Shown here: in pieces, positions 27,347-35,350 of the stretch
Layout: every line of letters begins with the position of its first letter
Position numbering within the stretch: position 1 is the stretch's first letter
NCBI RefSeq assembly: GCF_015627175.1
Contig: NZ_VTDQ01000001.1
Location: 62,001-126,000, forward strand
Direction of reading: 5' to 3'
DNA from: Acinetobacter pollinis
Lineage (GTDB): Bacteria; Pseudomonadota; Gammaproteobacteria; Pseudomonadales; Moraxellaceae
Length of the DNA: 64,000 nucleotides
Position numbers and translations under genes: made by a program
Notes under the pieces: generated by a model
What the model was told of the DNA's origin: nothing
Seen by the model: only the letters and a program-made list of their open reading frames with translations
Database searches by the model: none

Positions 27347-28714
27347 ATGTCAGACCCACTATCTTCGAGCAAAGATAATTCATCTGAGCTAATTCTTCAG
27401 TTAGAAGATCGACCAAAGTCTTCGACTGCACTTTTCGCAGCATTGCAACATTTATTAGCAATTTTAGTTCCTATTTTAACACCAGGGATTCTCATTTGTG
27501 GCGCATTAAAAGTACCCGCGCATGAAACCACTATGATTCTTTCAATGTCTCTGATCATTTCTGGAATTGCTACTTTTTTACAATGCAAGCGCGTTGGACC
27601 TTTAGGTGCAGGGCTACTTATTGTACAAGGTACAAGTTTCAATTTCATTGGTCCAATTATGGCAATTGGTAGCTTAATGATTGCAAATGGTACGCCTTAT
27701 CAACATGTTATGGCTGCTATTTTCGGTGTCGTTATTGCCGGCGCATTCATTGAAATGGGCGTGTCTCGCATTTTACCTTGGGTAAAAAAGCTGATTACAC
27801 CACTTGTGACAGGCATTGTCGTCTTACTTATTGGGCTCACCCTCATTAAAGAAGGACTCATTAGTATGGGAGGTGGTTATGGTGCTATGGCTGATGGAAG
27901 TTTTGCCAATGCAGACAATCTAACAATGTCTTGTACAGTTCTAGCAATTATTATTATTTTAAATCGTATTCCTATTGTTTGGATTAAAAGTTCAGCAATA
28001 CTACTTGCTTTAGTCATAGGCTATGTTCTCGCAGGCATGATGGGACATCTAGATTTTTCTGCATTCAATACTGCACCAGCTTTCCAAATTCCAACACCTC
28101 TTCATTTTGGTATTGCGTTTGATTGGTCATTATTTATACCGCTAGCTTTTATTTATTTAGTTACTTCACTCGAAGCAATTGGTGATATTACTGCAACAAG
28201 TAAAGTTTCTCATCAACCTGTCACTGGCCCAATTTGGATGCAACGTATTAAAGGAGGTGTTTTGGTCAATGGAGCAAATTCCTTCTTAGCAGGTATATTT
28301 AATACTTTTCCAAGCTCTGTATTTGCACAAAATAATGGTGTCATTCAGCTTACAGGGGTTGCAAGCCGTTACGTTGGTTTATGGATCGCAGGATTATTGG
28401 TTTTATTGGGATTATTTCCTAAAATTGCAGGAATTATTCAAGCTGTTCCTCAAGCAGTATTGGGGGGCGCTGTCATGGTTATGTTTGGTGCAGTTGCAGC
28501 CTCTGGTATAAACATTCTTGCAGGAATAAAATTAGATAGACGCGCACTTTTAATTATTGCAATTTCTCTTGCTCTTGGTCTAGGCATCGCACAAGTGCCA
28601 GATTTTCTTAAACACATGCCTGATTTATTGCGCAATATATTTAGCTCTGGCGTCGCAACTGGTGGTATTACAGCTCTTATATTAAATGTAGTATTGCCAG
28701 ACAACAAAGAGTAA
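27347..28714 (+). CDS. xanP: Xanthine permease (NCS2 family)
   Basis: This is a proton-coupled purine permease of the NCS2/NAT family in the inner membrane. From memory it follows E. coli XanP closely: the N-terminal ELILQLEDRP, ALQHLLAILVPILTPGILICGAL (TM1 with the conserved QH), GTSFNFIGPI, the loop TSLEAIGDITATSKVS near residue 285 and the NAT signature NTFPSSVFAQNNGVIQLTG near residue 330. The 455 residues contain about 14 hydrophobic segments. Xanthine specificity is inferred from these matches, and uric acid or uracil are alternatives. A hairpin without T-run follows the stop at 28723-28739. Confidence 0.88.
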   Translation: MSDPLSSSKDNSSELILQLEDRPKSSTALFAALQHLLAILVPILTPGILICGALKVPAHETTMILSMSLIISGIATFLQCKRVGPLGAGLLIVQGTSFNFIGPIMAIGSLMIANGTPYQHVMAAIFGVVIAGAFIEMGVSRILPWVKKLITPLVTGIVVLLIGLTLIKEGLISMGGGYGAMADGSFANADNLTMSCTVLAIIIILNRIPIVWIKSSAILLALVIGYVLAGMMGHLDFSAFNTAPAFQIPTPLHFGIAFDWSLFIPLAFIYLVTSLEAIGDITATSKVSHQPVTGPIWMQRIKGGVLVNGANSFLAGIFNTFPSSVFAQNNGVIQLTGVASRYVGLWIAGLLVLLGLFPKIAGIIQAVPQAVLGGAVMVMFGAVAASGINILAGIKLDRRALLIIAISLALGLGIAQVPDFLKHMPDLLRNIFSSGVATGGITALILNVVLPDNKE

Positions 28715-28722
28715 AGTTTCAT

Positions 28723-28739
28723 GCCCAGTATTTCTGGGC
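28723..28739. other. Short hairpin between xanP and rsmC
   Basis: GCCCAG and CTGGGC pair perfectly around TATTT, nine bases after the xanP stop. No T-run follows. It lies upstream of the preferred rsmC start and argues against translating the longer frame from 28721. Confidence 0.5.
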
Positions 28740-28765
28740 AATTGCCTGTAAGTAATGAGAAGTTT

Positions 28766-29788
28766 ATGGATCCAAGAAGTGAGGTTATCTTAAGACAAGT
28801 AAATTATTTGAAAGGTAAGGTGTTATTTATTCATGCACCTAATGATCAATTACTGTCTACGCTTGATACATCTATCGAAAGTTCAATTTGGACGTGGAAT
28901 TATGCAGACCATCAAGCTCAAATTAAAAATGGTTACACCAGTTATTTCGATGTAAGCTTTCCACAACAGGTATACGACCAAGTCGTTATTTATGTGCCGA
29001 AGTCTAAAGAATTACTGAACTACATACTCTACCAAGTCGCCAGTCATTTGCCAAAAAAGTCACAAATCTTTTTAGTTGGTGAAAAAAAAGGTGGTGTGGA
29101 ACGTGCTGCAAAACAATTAAAAGCGTATGGAGAAACAAAAAAATTAGATAGTGCAAGGCATTGTCAGTTTTGGCAAACAACGCTTGAAAAAATAGTACCA
29201 ATTAAACCACTGACCGACTGGCTTCAACAGTATCATATTGCTAATCATCATATTGATATGACTATTTATAGCCTACCAGGTGTATTTAGCCAAAATCATT
29301 TAGATGTTGGTACAGCAGTACTTCTCCCCTATTTAGAGCAGGTAAAATCAGGTACACTTGCAGACTTTGGCTGTGGCGCAGGGGTCATTAGTTGCTATTT
29401 AGCAAAGCTAAGCCCAAATAATATTGTACATGCACTCGATGTCGATGCATTCGCACTTGCCTCCACCAAAATTACTTTTGAACGCAACAACGTCCCTCCC
29501 AACCAGTTCTACACACATGCTGTGACTGGTATTGAAGATGCACCATCTGATTTAGATGCGATCGTCAGTAATCCCCCTTTTCATCAGGGTATACATACCA
29601 ACTATGATGCAAGTGAGGGACTTTGCCGACAAGCGAAAAAGCATTTAAAAACACAAGGTGAGCTCTGGATCGTTGCCAATCGTTTTTTAAACTATTCAAC
29701 ACTCATTGAAAAATATGTCGGTACATGTACCGTCAAAGCTGATCAACAAGGTTTTAAGGTGTTATATGCCAACAATGCAAAATTTTAA
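28766..29788 (+). CDS. rsmC: 16S rRNA (guanine-1207 N2) methyltransferase
   Basis: RsmC methylates G1207 of 16S rRNA in the 30S subunit with SAM. I choose ATG 28766 ([19 protein letters not shown]), which matches the usual family N-terminus and has TGAGAAG upstream. The frame is open to ATG 28721 but that crosses a hairpin. The duplicated architecture is an inactive N-terminal half and a catalytic C-terminal half, with the SAM motif [16 protein letters not shown] near residue 190 and the target-base motif SNPPFHQG near residue 265. It is 340 residues, as expected. lysP follows after 15 bases. Confidence 0.94.
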   Translation: MDPRSEVILRQVNYLKGKVLFIHAPNDQLLSTLDTSIESSIWTWNYADHQAQIKNGYTSYFDVSFPQQVYDQVVIYVPKSKELLNYILYQVASHLPKKSQIFLVGEKKGGVERAAKQLKAYGETKKLDSARHCQFWQTTLEKIVPIKPLTDWLQQYHIANHHIDMTIYSLPGVFSQNHLDVGTAVLLPYLEQVKSGTLADFGCGAGVISCYLAKLSPNNIVHALDVDAFALASTKITFERNNVPPNQFYTHAVTGIEDAPSDLDAIVSNPPFHQGIHTNYDASEGLCRQAKKHLKTQGELWIVANRFLNYSTLIEKYVGTCTVKADQQGFKVLYANNAKF

Positions 29789-29803
29789 AACAAAGGAATT
29801 TAG

Positions 29804-31267
29804 ATGAGCGAACAAAATCAACCTGCGAATTTACAACGTAAGCTTGGTGCACGTCATCTAAATATGATTGCAATTGGTGGCTGTATTGGTACAGGCCTAT
29901 TCCTTGCTTCAGGCTCAACCATTGCCAGTGCTGGGCCAGGTGGTGCATTGCTTGCCTATGCAGTAATTGGTGTCATGATTTATTTCCTCATGACAAGTCT
30001 TGGTGAACTTGCAACACATAACCCAACCACAGGAGCTTTTTTTACCTATGGCAATAAGTATGTAGAAAATAGTTTTGGTTTCGCATTAGGTTGGAACTAT
30101 TGGTACAACTGGGCAATTACAGTTGCATTTGAACTGGTTGCAGTTCAATTTATTATGAAATTTTGGTTCCCAGATATTCCTGGTTTTTGGTGGAGTCTTG
30201 CTTTTCTCAGCATTATTTTTGCAATTAATGCAATGTCTGTAAAAGGCTTCGGTGAAAGCGAATTTGTTTTCTCTCTCATTAAAGTCATTGCAATTGTTGC
30301 ATTTATTGGTCTCGGTATTTTTATGATCTTTAAGATTATGGCAAGCGAACCAAACGCAGTATTTGCAAACTGGCACTATAAAGATGCTCCATTTGTCGGT
30401 GGCTTGCAAGCCATGATTGGAGTTGCAATGATTGCAGGATTTTCCTTCCAAGGTACGGAAATGGTCGGAGTTGCCGCTGGAGAATCTGAATCACCTGAGA
30501 AGAATATCCCATTAGCCATTAAGCAAATTTTTTGGCGTATCTTGTTGTTTTATATCCTTTGTATTTTCATTATTGGCACACTCATTCATTACGATGATCC
30601 ATTACTTATACAAGCAGCAAATAATAACGACGTTTCTGTTTCACCATTTACACTCCTTTATGAAAAGGCAGGACTTGCTTTTGCAGCAGGCTTGATGAAT
30701 GCGGTTATTCTTACAGCAGTACTTTCTGCAGGTAATTCAGGTATGTATTCTTCAACACGTATGCTTTGGAATATGGCGAAAGAAGGAAGCGCACCCAAAA
30801 TATTTGCAAAGCTTGATCACCGTGGCGTACCCATGAATGCATTATATGCGACCACCATTATTGCTGCTTTTTGCTTACTTACCTATTTTGTGAGTGAAAA
30901 AGATGTTTATTTTTGGCTACTGAACATGTCAGGAATGTGCGGTTTTATTGTTTGGTTGGGTATAGCAGTATCACATTATCGATTCCGTAAAGGTTATATT
31001 GCACAAGGTTATAAACTTGAAGACCTCACCTATCGTGCAAAACTTTTTCCTTTTGGTCCGTTATTTGCGTTTGCACTCTGCTTATTCATTACTTTAGGTC
31101 AAAACTACCAAGCATTTATGGGCGATCATGTTGATTGGAAAGGTATTATTTCTACTTACATTACCATTCCCGTCTTTCTTATCATTTGGTTAACATACAA
31201 AATAAAGTATAAAACTAAATTGATTCCTTACGACAAAATGGATGTAAAACCGCTAAAAAAAGATTGA
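29804..31267 (+). CDS. lysP: Lysine-type amino acid permease (APC family)
   Basis: This is a proton-coupled amino acid permease with 12 predicted helices. Its sequence resembles E. coli LysP along its length: ARHLNMIAIGGCIGTGLF, SAGPGGALLAY and YFLMTSLGELATHNP at the start; GFALGWNYWYNW; and SFQGTEMVGVAAGESESPEKN near 215-235. NAVILTAVLSAGNSGMYSSTRML and the tail LCLFITLGQNYQAF also match. Lysine is therefore the best substrate guess, while histidine or aromatic amino acids remain possible. Length 487 matches LysP (489). It follows rsmC by 15 bases. After it comes the unusual rtcB leader region whose terminator could also end this transcript. Confidence 0.88.
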   Translation: MSEQNQPANLQRKLGARHLNMIAIGGCIGTGLFLASGSTIASAGPGGALLAYAVIGVMIYFLMTSLGELATHNPTTGAFFTYGNKYVENSFGFALGWNYWYNWAITVAFELVAVQFIMKFWFPDIPGFWWSLAFLSIIFAINAMSVKGFGESEFVFSLIKVIAIVAFIGLGIFMIFKIMASEPNAVFANWHYKDAPFVGGLQAMIGVAMIAGFSFQGTEMVGVAAGESESPEKNIPLAIKQIFWRILLFYILCIFIIGTLIHYDDPLLIQAANNNDVSVSPFTLLYEKAGLAFAAGLMNAVILTAVLSAGNSGMYSSTRMLWNMAKEGSAPKIFAKLDHRGVPMNALYATTIIAAFCLLTYFVSEKDVYFWLLNMSGMCGFIVWLGIAVSHYRFRKGYIAQGYKLEDLTYRAKLFPFGPLFAFALCLFITLGQNYQAFMGDHVDWKGIISTYITIPVFLIIWLTYKIKYKTKLIPYDKMDVKPLKKD

Positions 31268-31291
31268 TTTTTTAATTTTCTACGTTAAAAT
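31264..31291 (+). promoter_or_regulatory. Candidate promoter of the rtcB leader
   Basis: TTGATT at 31264-31269 and TAAAAT at 31286-31291 are 16 bases apart. The -35 overlaps the lysP stop codon. Initiation near 31298 would give a leader of about 145 bases ending at the terminator. Confidence 0.45.
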
Positions 31292-31331
31292 GCGGAAAAT
31301 TTCTTATTTCACCCAATTAAAGGAGGACATC

Positions 31332-31355
31332 ATGCCATTATTACTAAAACTTTAA
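31332..31355 (+). CDS. Seven-codon leader peptide ORF (MPLLLKL) upstream of rtcB
   Basis: The ORF ATG-CCA-TTA-TTA-CTA-AAA-CTT-TAA encodes MPLLLKL, four of seven residues being leucine. It has a perfect Shine-Dalgarno AGGAGG at 31321-31326 with a 5-base spacer, far stronger than those of most genes around it. The last codon and stop (CTTTAA) can pair with TTTAAAG at 31410-31416, which includes the start of the downstream terminator stem. This is the layout of a translation-sensing attenuator, but expression and function are inferred. It could also be chance within a small RNA. Confidence 0.5.
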   Translation: MPLLLKL

Positions 31356-31416
31356 ATCTTGGCACGATGTCAGCTCACGGACAAGTGTCATATCAACTTG
31401 TCCGAGTGCTTTAAAG
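31350..31416 (+). promoter_or_regulatory. Attenuator-like RNA fold in the rtcB leader
   Basis: Three helices can form. CTTTAAA (31350-31356) pairs with TTTAAAG (31410-31416), GCAC (31362-31365) pairs with GTGC (31406-31409), and a 9-bp hairpin CGGACAAGT / ACTTGTCCG (31378-31386 and 31396-31404) has a 9-base loop. The outer helix uses four bases of the terminator stem that follows, so the two folds exclude each other. A ribosome at the leader stop codon would cover the 5' strand. Confidence 0.5.
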
Positions 31417-31443
31417 ACCTAGCATTCGCTAGGTCTTTTTGTT
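31413..31443 (+). terminator. Intrinsic terminator 35 bases before rtcB
   Basis: AAAGACCTAGC (31413-31423) and GCTAGGTCTTT (31428-31438) form an 11-bp stem with an ATTC loop, followed by TTTTTGTTT counting the shared Ts. It may end lysP transcription and, if the leader is regulatory, acts as the conditional terminator of rtcB. Confidence 0.85.
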
Positions 31444-31477
31444 TGGACAAAACAAAAAATACATCGAGAAATATGAT

Positions 31478-32683
31478 ATGAGCATACAGCTTACATTAAA
31501 TGAAAATGCCAAATTTGGCGTTCCTATTAAAATTTACACAACTGAGATAGATCAAGATAGCCTAGATCAACTTGATAAAATGTCTCAGTTGCAATTTATA
31601 CATTCGCATATTGCGGTAATGCCAGACGTACACGTAGGAAAAGGAGCAACCGTAGGAAGTGTTGTCCCCACTAAAAATGCGATTATTCCTGCAACTGTAG
31701 GGGTAGATATTGGCTGTGGTATGAATGCGTTACGATTAAATTTAAAGTCAAATCAACTGCCTGATAATTTAGCTACATTACGTCATGCAATTGAACGTAA
31801 GGTACCTGTTGGCTTTGCAATGCACAAACAGGTTCGTGCAAAAGCATCTACAGTAAATCCACTCGAAAAACGATTAAACCAAATTACACTCAAACATCCA
31901 GCCCTAAAAAGAATGTTACGCCACTTTGACATTACATGGATGAAACAGCTTGGAACATTGGGTGGTGGCAATCATTTTATTGAGTTATGTATCGATGAAA
32001 ACCAAGACGTATGGATCATGCTTCATTCAGGAAGTCGAGGTTTAGGTAATGTTATTGGAACCTACTTTATTGAACGTGCAAAGAAAGAGGCACAACATCG
32101 ATTTGGACATGTACCCGACAAGGATCTTTCTTACTTCGCAGAGGGTTCAAACAGCTTCGATGACTATGTAGAAGCTGTTGAATGGGCGCAAGAATATGCC
32201 TATGAAAATCGTCGTCAAATGATGAACCTAATTCTAGAAGCTATTCGTCCTCTACTTCCTAAATTTCAGATGACTAAAGAAGCAATTAACTGTCATCACA
32301 ACTATGTACAAAAGGAGCATCACTTTGGAGAGGACGTGTTCGTTACACGTAAAGGTGCAATACGTGCAGGACTGGGAGAATATGGAATTATTCCAGGCTC
32401 TATGGGTGCGAAGTCTTTCATTGTAAAAGGGAAAGGAAATAATGAGTCATTTTGCTCCTGCTCACATGGTGCAGGACGTAAAATGAGTCGTAGCAAAGCC
32501 AAAAGACAATTTTCACAGCAAGATTTAATTCAGCAAACGGAGGGAATAGAATGCAGAAAAGATAAAGAAGTTATAGATGAGATTCCATCAGCCTATAAAA
32601 ATATTGATGAAGTTATGGCAAACCAAGTTGATTTAATTGAAGTTGTACATACATTAAAGCAAGTCATGTGTATTAAAGGATAA
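31478..32683 (+). CDS. rtcB: RNA-splicing ligase RtcB
   Basis: RtcB joins 2',3'-cyclic phosphate (or 3'-P) and 5'-OH RNA ends using GTP and Mn2+, for example in tRNA or rRNA repair. I start at ATG 31478 (MSIQLTLNENAKFGVPIKI), with GAGAAA upstream. A TTG at 31439 lies inside the leader terminator and is rejected. Motifs include MPDVHVGKGATVGSV, the metal-binding Cys in VGVDIGCGMNALRL, LGGGNHFIEL, HSGSRGLGN, and the guanylation site SCSHGAGRKMSR with the active His. It has 401 residues. No rtcA or rtcR is adjacent. A 52-codon gene follows four bases after the stop. Confidence 0.95.
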   Translation: MSIQLTLNENAKFGVPIKIYTTEIDQDSLDQLDKMSQLQFIHSHIAVMPDVHVGKGATVGSVVPTKNAIIPATVGVDIGCGMNALRLNLKSNQLPDNLATLRHAIERKVPVGFAMHKQVRAKASTVNPLEKRLNQITLKHPALKRMLRHFDITWMKQLGTLGGGNHFIELCIDENQDVWIMLHSGSRGLGNVIGTYFIERAKKEAQHRFGHVPDKDLSYFAEGSNSFDDYVEAVEWAQEYAYENRRQMMNLILEAIRPLLPKFQMTKEAINCHHNYVQKEHHFGEDVFVTRKGAIRAGLGEYGIIPGSMGAKSFIVKGKGNNESFCSCSHGAGRKMSRSKAKRQFSQQDLIQQTEGIECRKDKEVIDEIPSAYKNIDEVMANQVDLIEVVHTLKQVMCIKG

Positions 32684-32687
32684 ACCT

Positions 32688-32846
32688 ATGAAACTTAAAG
32701 CAACATCTAAAATAAAGACACGTAACCATGTTGCACTCTCCCCTCTGCTACATAAAGGTGGAATGCATGAGTCTGAAAAACCAAAGTCTCAGCATCGTAG
32801 AGATCGGAAAGATATGAAGAAACAACTAAGAAATATTGGAATTTAA
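32688..32846 (+). CDS. Small basic protein coupled to rtcB
   Basis: This short ORF encodes 52 residues with 15 Lys/Arg, 4 His and 4 acidic residues, and no hydrophobic segment. The centre reads VALSPLLHKGGMHE (about residues 15-28) and the C-terminal half is a charged helix (SQHRRDRKDMKKQLRN). Its ATG lies four bases after the rtcB stop, and its SD AAAGGA overlaps the last rtcB codons, so translation is probably coupled. A terminator follows. I recall similar basic small proteins next to rtcB in other proteobacteria but know of no assigned function. Binding to RNA or to the RtcB substrate is a guess. Confidence 0.75.
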   Translation: MKLKATSKIKTRNHVALSPLLHKGGMHESEKPKSQHRRDRKDMKKQLRNIGI

Positions 32847-32867
32847 ATAGTATGAATACTTTAGGAG

Positions 32868-32899
32868 AAAAAAACCTGACGGAACCGTCAGGTTTTTTT
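32868..32899 (+). terminator. Intrinsic terminator of the rtcB operon
   Basis: AAAAAACCTGACG and CGTCAGGTTTTTT pair around GAAC and end in a T-run. It also faces the convergent kbp gene, whose stop is at 32916. Confidence 0.9.
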
Positions 32900-32915
32900 A
32901 TTTCAGAACATTTAA

Positions 32916-33410
32916 TTATTGTGGAATACGCAATACTTGTCCTGGGAAAATTGAGTTTACATCTTTAAGTAAAGGTTGGTTTGCCTCAAAGATTTTATTG
33001 TATTGGTTTGCATCACCATATACTTCTTTCGAAATCTTAGAAAGTGTATCTCCAGATTGTACTGTATAGAATTGACTTTCTGGTTGTGAAGCATCTGTCG
33101 CTGTTTCTTCTACAGTCATTTGGTCATCGACTTGAGCAACATGCTCTACGTTACCAGCAGCCAGTACTACTTTTTCTTTATCTGCTTGTGTATGTGCTTG
33201 TCCTTTAATTACAGCCGTATCTGTATCGCTATTATAAGTTACAGAGAGACCAGTAATGCCGAGACCCAAGCTTTGAATATGATTTAAAAGTTGGTTCGCT
33301 ACTTCCTGAGCTGTCGGTTCAGCAGCTTGTGTTTGTTGAGGCTGTTGTTCTTGCTCTGTTTTTCCCTCAAGTTTTTTACCAATACCTTTTACAAAGTCAA
33401 ATAGACCCAT
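32916..33410 (-). CDS. kbp: BON-LysM domain protein Kbp (YgaU)
   Basis: This matches the K+-binding protein Kbp/YgaU, a small soluble protein that senses potassium in E. coli. The order is a short N-terminal helix (MGLFDFVKGIGKKLEGK), a Gln-rich stretch, a BON domain at about residues 36-102 (GITGLSVTYNSDTDTAVIKG) and a LysM domain at about 112-163 (YTVQSGDTLSKISKEVYGD ... PGQVLRIP). There is no signal peptide. Length is 164, against 149 in E. coli, because of the Gln-rich linker. Potassium binding here is inferred from the family. Confidence 0.9.
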   Translation of the reverse strand: MGLFDFVKGIGKKLEGKTEQEQQPQQTQAAEPTAQEVANQLLNHIQSLGLGITGLSVTYNSDTDTAVIKGQAHTQADKEKVVLAAGNVEHVAQVDDQMTVEETATDASQPESQFYTVQSGDTLSKISKEVYGDANQYNKIFEANQPLLKDVNSIFPGQVLRIPQ

Positions 33411-33518
33411 TGTTATCTCCTAATTAATTATATGTTTTCGCTTTAGTAATTCTAATATAACAAAAATTTGCTTCTTTTATTTTACAATGATCAACAATAC
33501 GTAAAAATATGTAAATAA

Positions 33519-33546
33519 AAAAATGGCTCATCTAGAGCCATTTTTC
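33519..33546 (-). terminator. Intrinsic terminator after ompA
   Basis: AAAATGGCTC and GAGCCATTTT (33520-33544) pair around ATCTA with A and T runs on either side. It lies 22 bases beyond the ompA stop on the minus strand. Confidence 0.85.
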
Positions 33547-33567
33547 ATCAGCAATAATAAAGAATTA

Positions 33568-34662
33568 TTATTGTTGTTGTGCTTTTGGTTGAGCAAGTAC
33601 TGTACGGCTACCAGTAATCGTAGCGAATACACGACGGTTCATTGCGCGACCTTCTTTAGTGCTGTTGTCAGCAATTGGTTGATCCCACGCAAAACCTTGA
33701 GTTGTTAAACGAGATGCATCAATGTTGTATTGGTTTACAAGAGCAGCTTTCACAGAGTTAGCACGTGCTAAAGATAAACGTTCGTTTAACTTACGTGGAC
33801 CTGTGTTGTCTGTATGACCATCAATACGTGCAGTTGCATTTGGATACTGATTTAACGCATCAGCAACTTTAGCAATTTCTGGACGGTATTGCGGTTTGAT
33901 GTTTGACTTGTTCGTATCGAAGAATACGCGAAGTTCCATGTTAAGATCTTCAGTCAACTCTTGTGGTTGTGGTTGTGGCTGTTCAACAACTGGTGCTGGC
34001 GCTGGCGCAGGTGCTGGCGCAACTGGTTGAACGTCAACTACAGGAGCAGCAGGCTTCAAGTGTCCGCCAATCACAACATTTAAACCAGCAAGTGCTGTGT
34101 AGTTCCAGAAATCAGCATTTACGTTATATGTTGCACGAGCTTCTGTACGAAGAGACAATGCATCATTTAAGCGCCAGAAGATACCTGTACCAACGTTAAC
34201 TAAACCGCCTTCACGGTTTTGGTAAGTTGTACGTGGAACACCGTCAAAATCATACTTGTAGTAACCACCACCTAATAATACGTACGGCTTAATTTTGCTG
34301 TCGTAGTTTTTAGTAATTAGGTCAGAAGTTGCATAGAAATTACCGTTAATTTGGCGTTGTTTGTATTGAGCACCTTCAGCAGCACCTTTTACATCGCCTT
34401 TAACTTGTAAATATTCAGCTTCAAAACCTAACCATGGTGTTAATTCAGCACCAAGCGCAGCACCAACAGCCATGTCGCTTTGTAATTCAGGGCCAGTTGT
34501 TAAGTGTTGTGCACTGTCATTTACGTTTTGTGTACCATTATTATGTGTGCTGTCTTGGAAAGTGTAGCCTAATAATAGTGGAGTTACAGTTACGCCCGCA
34601 TTTGCAACAACAAATGGAGAAGCTGCAAGTACTGTAGCAAGAGCAATACGACTCAATTTCAT
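33568..34662 (-). CDS. ompA: Outer-membrane protein OmpA
   Basis: This is the major slow porin and peptidoglycan-anchoring protein of Acinetobacter. The signal peptide [22 protein letters not shown] is cleaved before [15 protein letters not shown]. An eight-stranded barrel runs to about residue 200 ([40 protein letters not shown]). A proline-rich linker with PAPAPAPAP and QPQPQP follows. The OmpA_C domain then begins at about residue 240 ([17 protein letters not shown]) and has the DAP-binding motif [20 protein letters not shown] and the Asp and Arg of the family. It has 364 residues. The strong SD (CTGGAGGA) fits high expression. The barrel differs from A. baumannii OmpA as I remember it. 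Confidence 0.96.
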   Translation of the reverse strand: MKLSRIALATVLAASPFVVANAGVTVTPLLLGYTFQDSTHNNGTQNVNDSAQHLTTGPELQSDMAVGAALGAELTPWLGFEAEYLQVKGDVKGAAEGAQYKQRQINGNFYATSDLITKNYDSKIKPYVLLGGGYYKYDFDGVPRTTYQNREGGLVNVGTGIFWRLNDALSLRTEARATYNVNADFWNYTALAGLNVVIGGHLKPAAPVVDVQPVAPAPAPAPAPVVEQPQPQPQELTEDLNMELRVFFDTNKSNIKPQYRPEIAKVADALNQYPNATARIDGHTDNTGPRKLNERLSLARANSVKAALVNQYNIDASRLTTQGFAWDQPIADNSTKEGRAMNRRVFATITGSRTVLAQPKAQQQ

Positions 34663-34972
34663 GGATATCCTCCAGAGATAACAATTGTTTTTTTTAAGCT
34701 CAGCCTAAAGTTTTTGTTTAATTTTACCGAGATATTTTGTACCCCAGTAGTTTTTAACTAATGAACAGATATAATACAAGAGCTTCTTAAAAAATTAAAC
34801 TTTTAATAACAATAATATAAAAAGTTAAAAAAGTCCTCTTGGCTTTATACACAGTTAACACAAACCTATGTTTTTAAAACATATATCCTAAGCTTCATTA
34901 TTTAATATAATTCTCCTGTCCACATTATACACTGTAAATATGGCAGAAGGATAAATTTTCTTCCTTTCCTCA
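34663..34972. other. Intergenic region between the sutA-like gene and ompA
   Basis: This 310-base, very AT-rich stretch lies between two minus-strand genes and should hold the ompA promoter and a long 5' leader. The minus strand has several -10-like hexamers (TATTAT around 34770-34775) but no convincing -35 partner, so I assign none. I see no ORF above 30 codons with an SD and no clear terminator for the upstream gene. Confidence 0.5.
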
Positions 34973-35221
34973 CTATTCAGCATGCTCATCTGGTGGAACT
35001 TCTGTAATTCTTCCACCTTTTGCTAAGAATGCTGCAATCTCATCTTCTAATGCAGAACGCTTTTTATGTTTTGCTGTTACTGTCAGACTTTCTGCTTCTG
35101 CAATATCAGATAAATTTTTACTAGACTCCGCATCGTTTACTGCACCATTTTCAGCAGCTCGAGCCTCATCATCATCCACAACAGAATCTTCTGATTCATC
35201 ATAATTAGTATCATCAACCAT
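34973..35221 (-). CDS. Small acidic SutA-like transcriptional regulator
   Basis: This 82-residue protein has a disordered, Asp/Glu-rich N-terminal half (residues 1-45) and a short helical C-terminus, SALEDEIAAFLAKGGRITEV (about 55-74). The latter resembles the conserved end of Pseudomonas SutA, which binds RNA polymerase and adjusts transcription in slow growth. The start ATG 35221 has an AGGGA SD. The SutA assignment rests on this short motif and the overall acidic layout, so it is moderate. It is monocistronic between the ubi operon and ompA. Confidence 0.7.
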   Translation of the reverse strand: MVDDTNYDESEDSVVDDDEARAAENGAVNDAESSKNLSDIAEAESLTVTAKHKKRSALEDEIAAFLAKGGRITEVPPDEHAE

Positions 35222-35350
35222 GATAAATTCCCTATCTCATTTACATGAAGATCACTCGACGAGTGACAACTACGAAATTTAGCAATCTTTTAAAAAATAG
35301 CAAGACTATTATTTGTATATTTTGCTTTTTTTAATACAAATAATACATAT

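Noticed and set aside
28721..28765. N-terminal extension of rsmC
   Set aside because: It covers a perfect hairpin, and the family normally starts at MDPRSEV with a good SD at 28755-28761.
31439..31477. RtcB start at TTG 31439
   Set aside because: It lies in the T-run of the terminator, and ATG 31478 gives the usual N-terminus.
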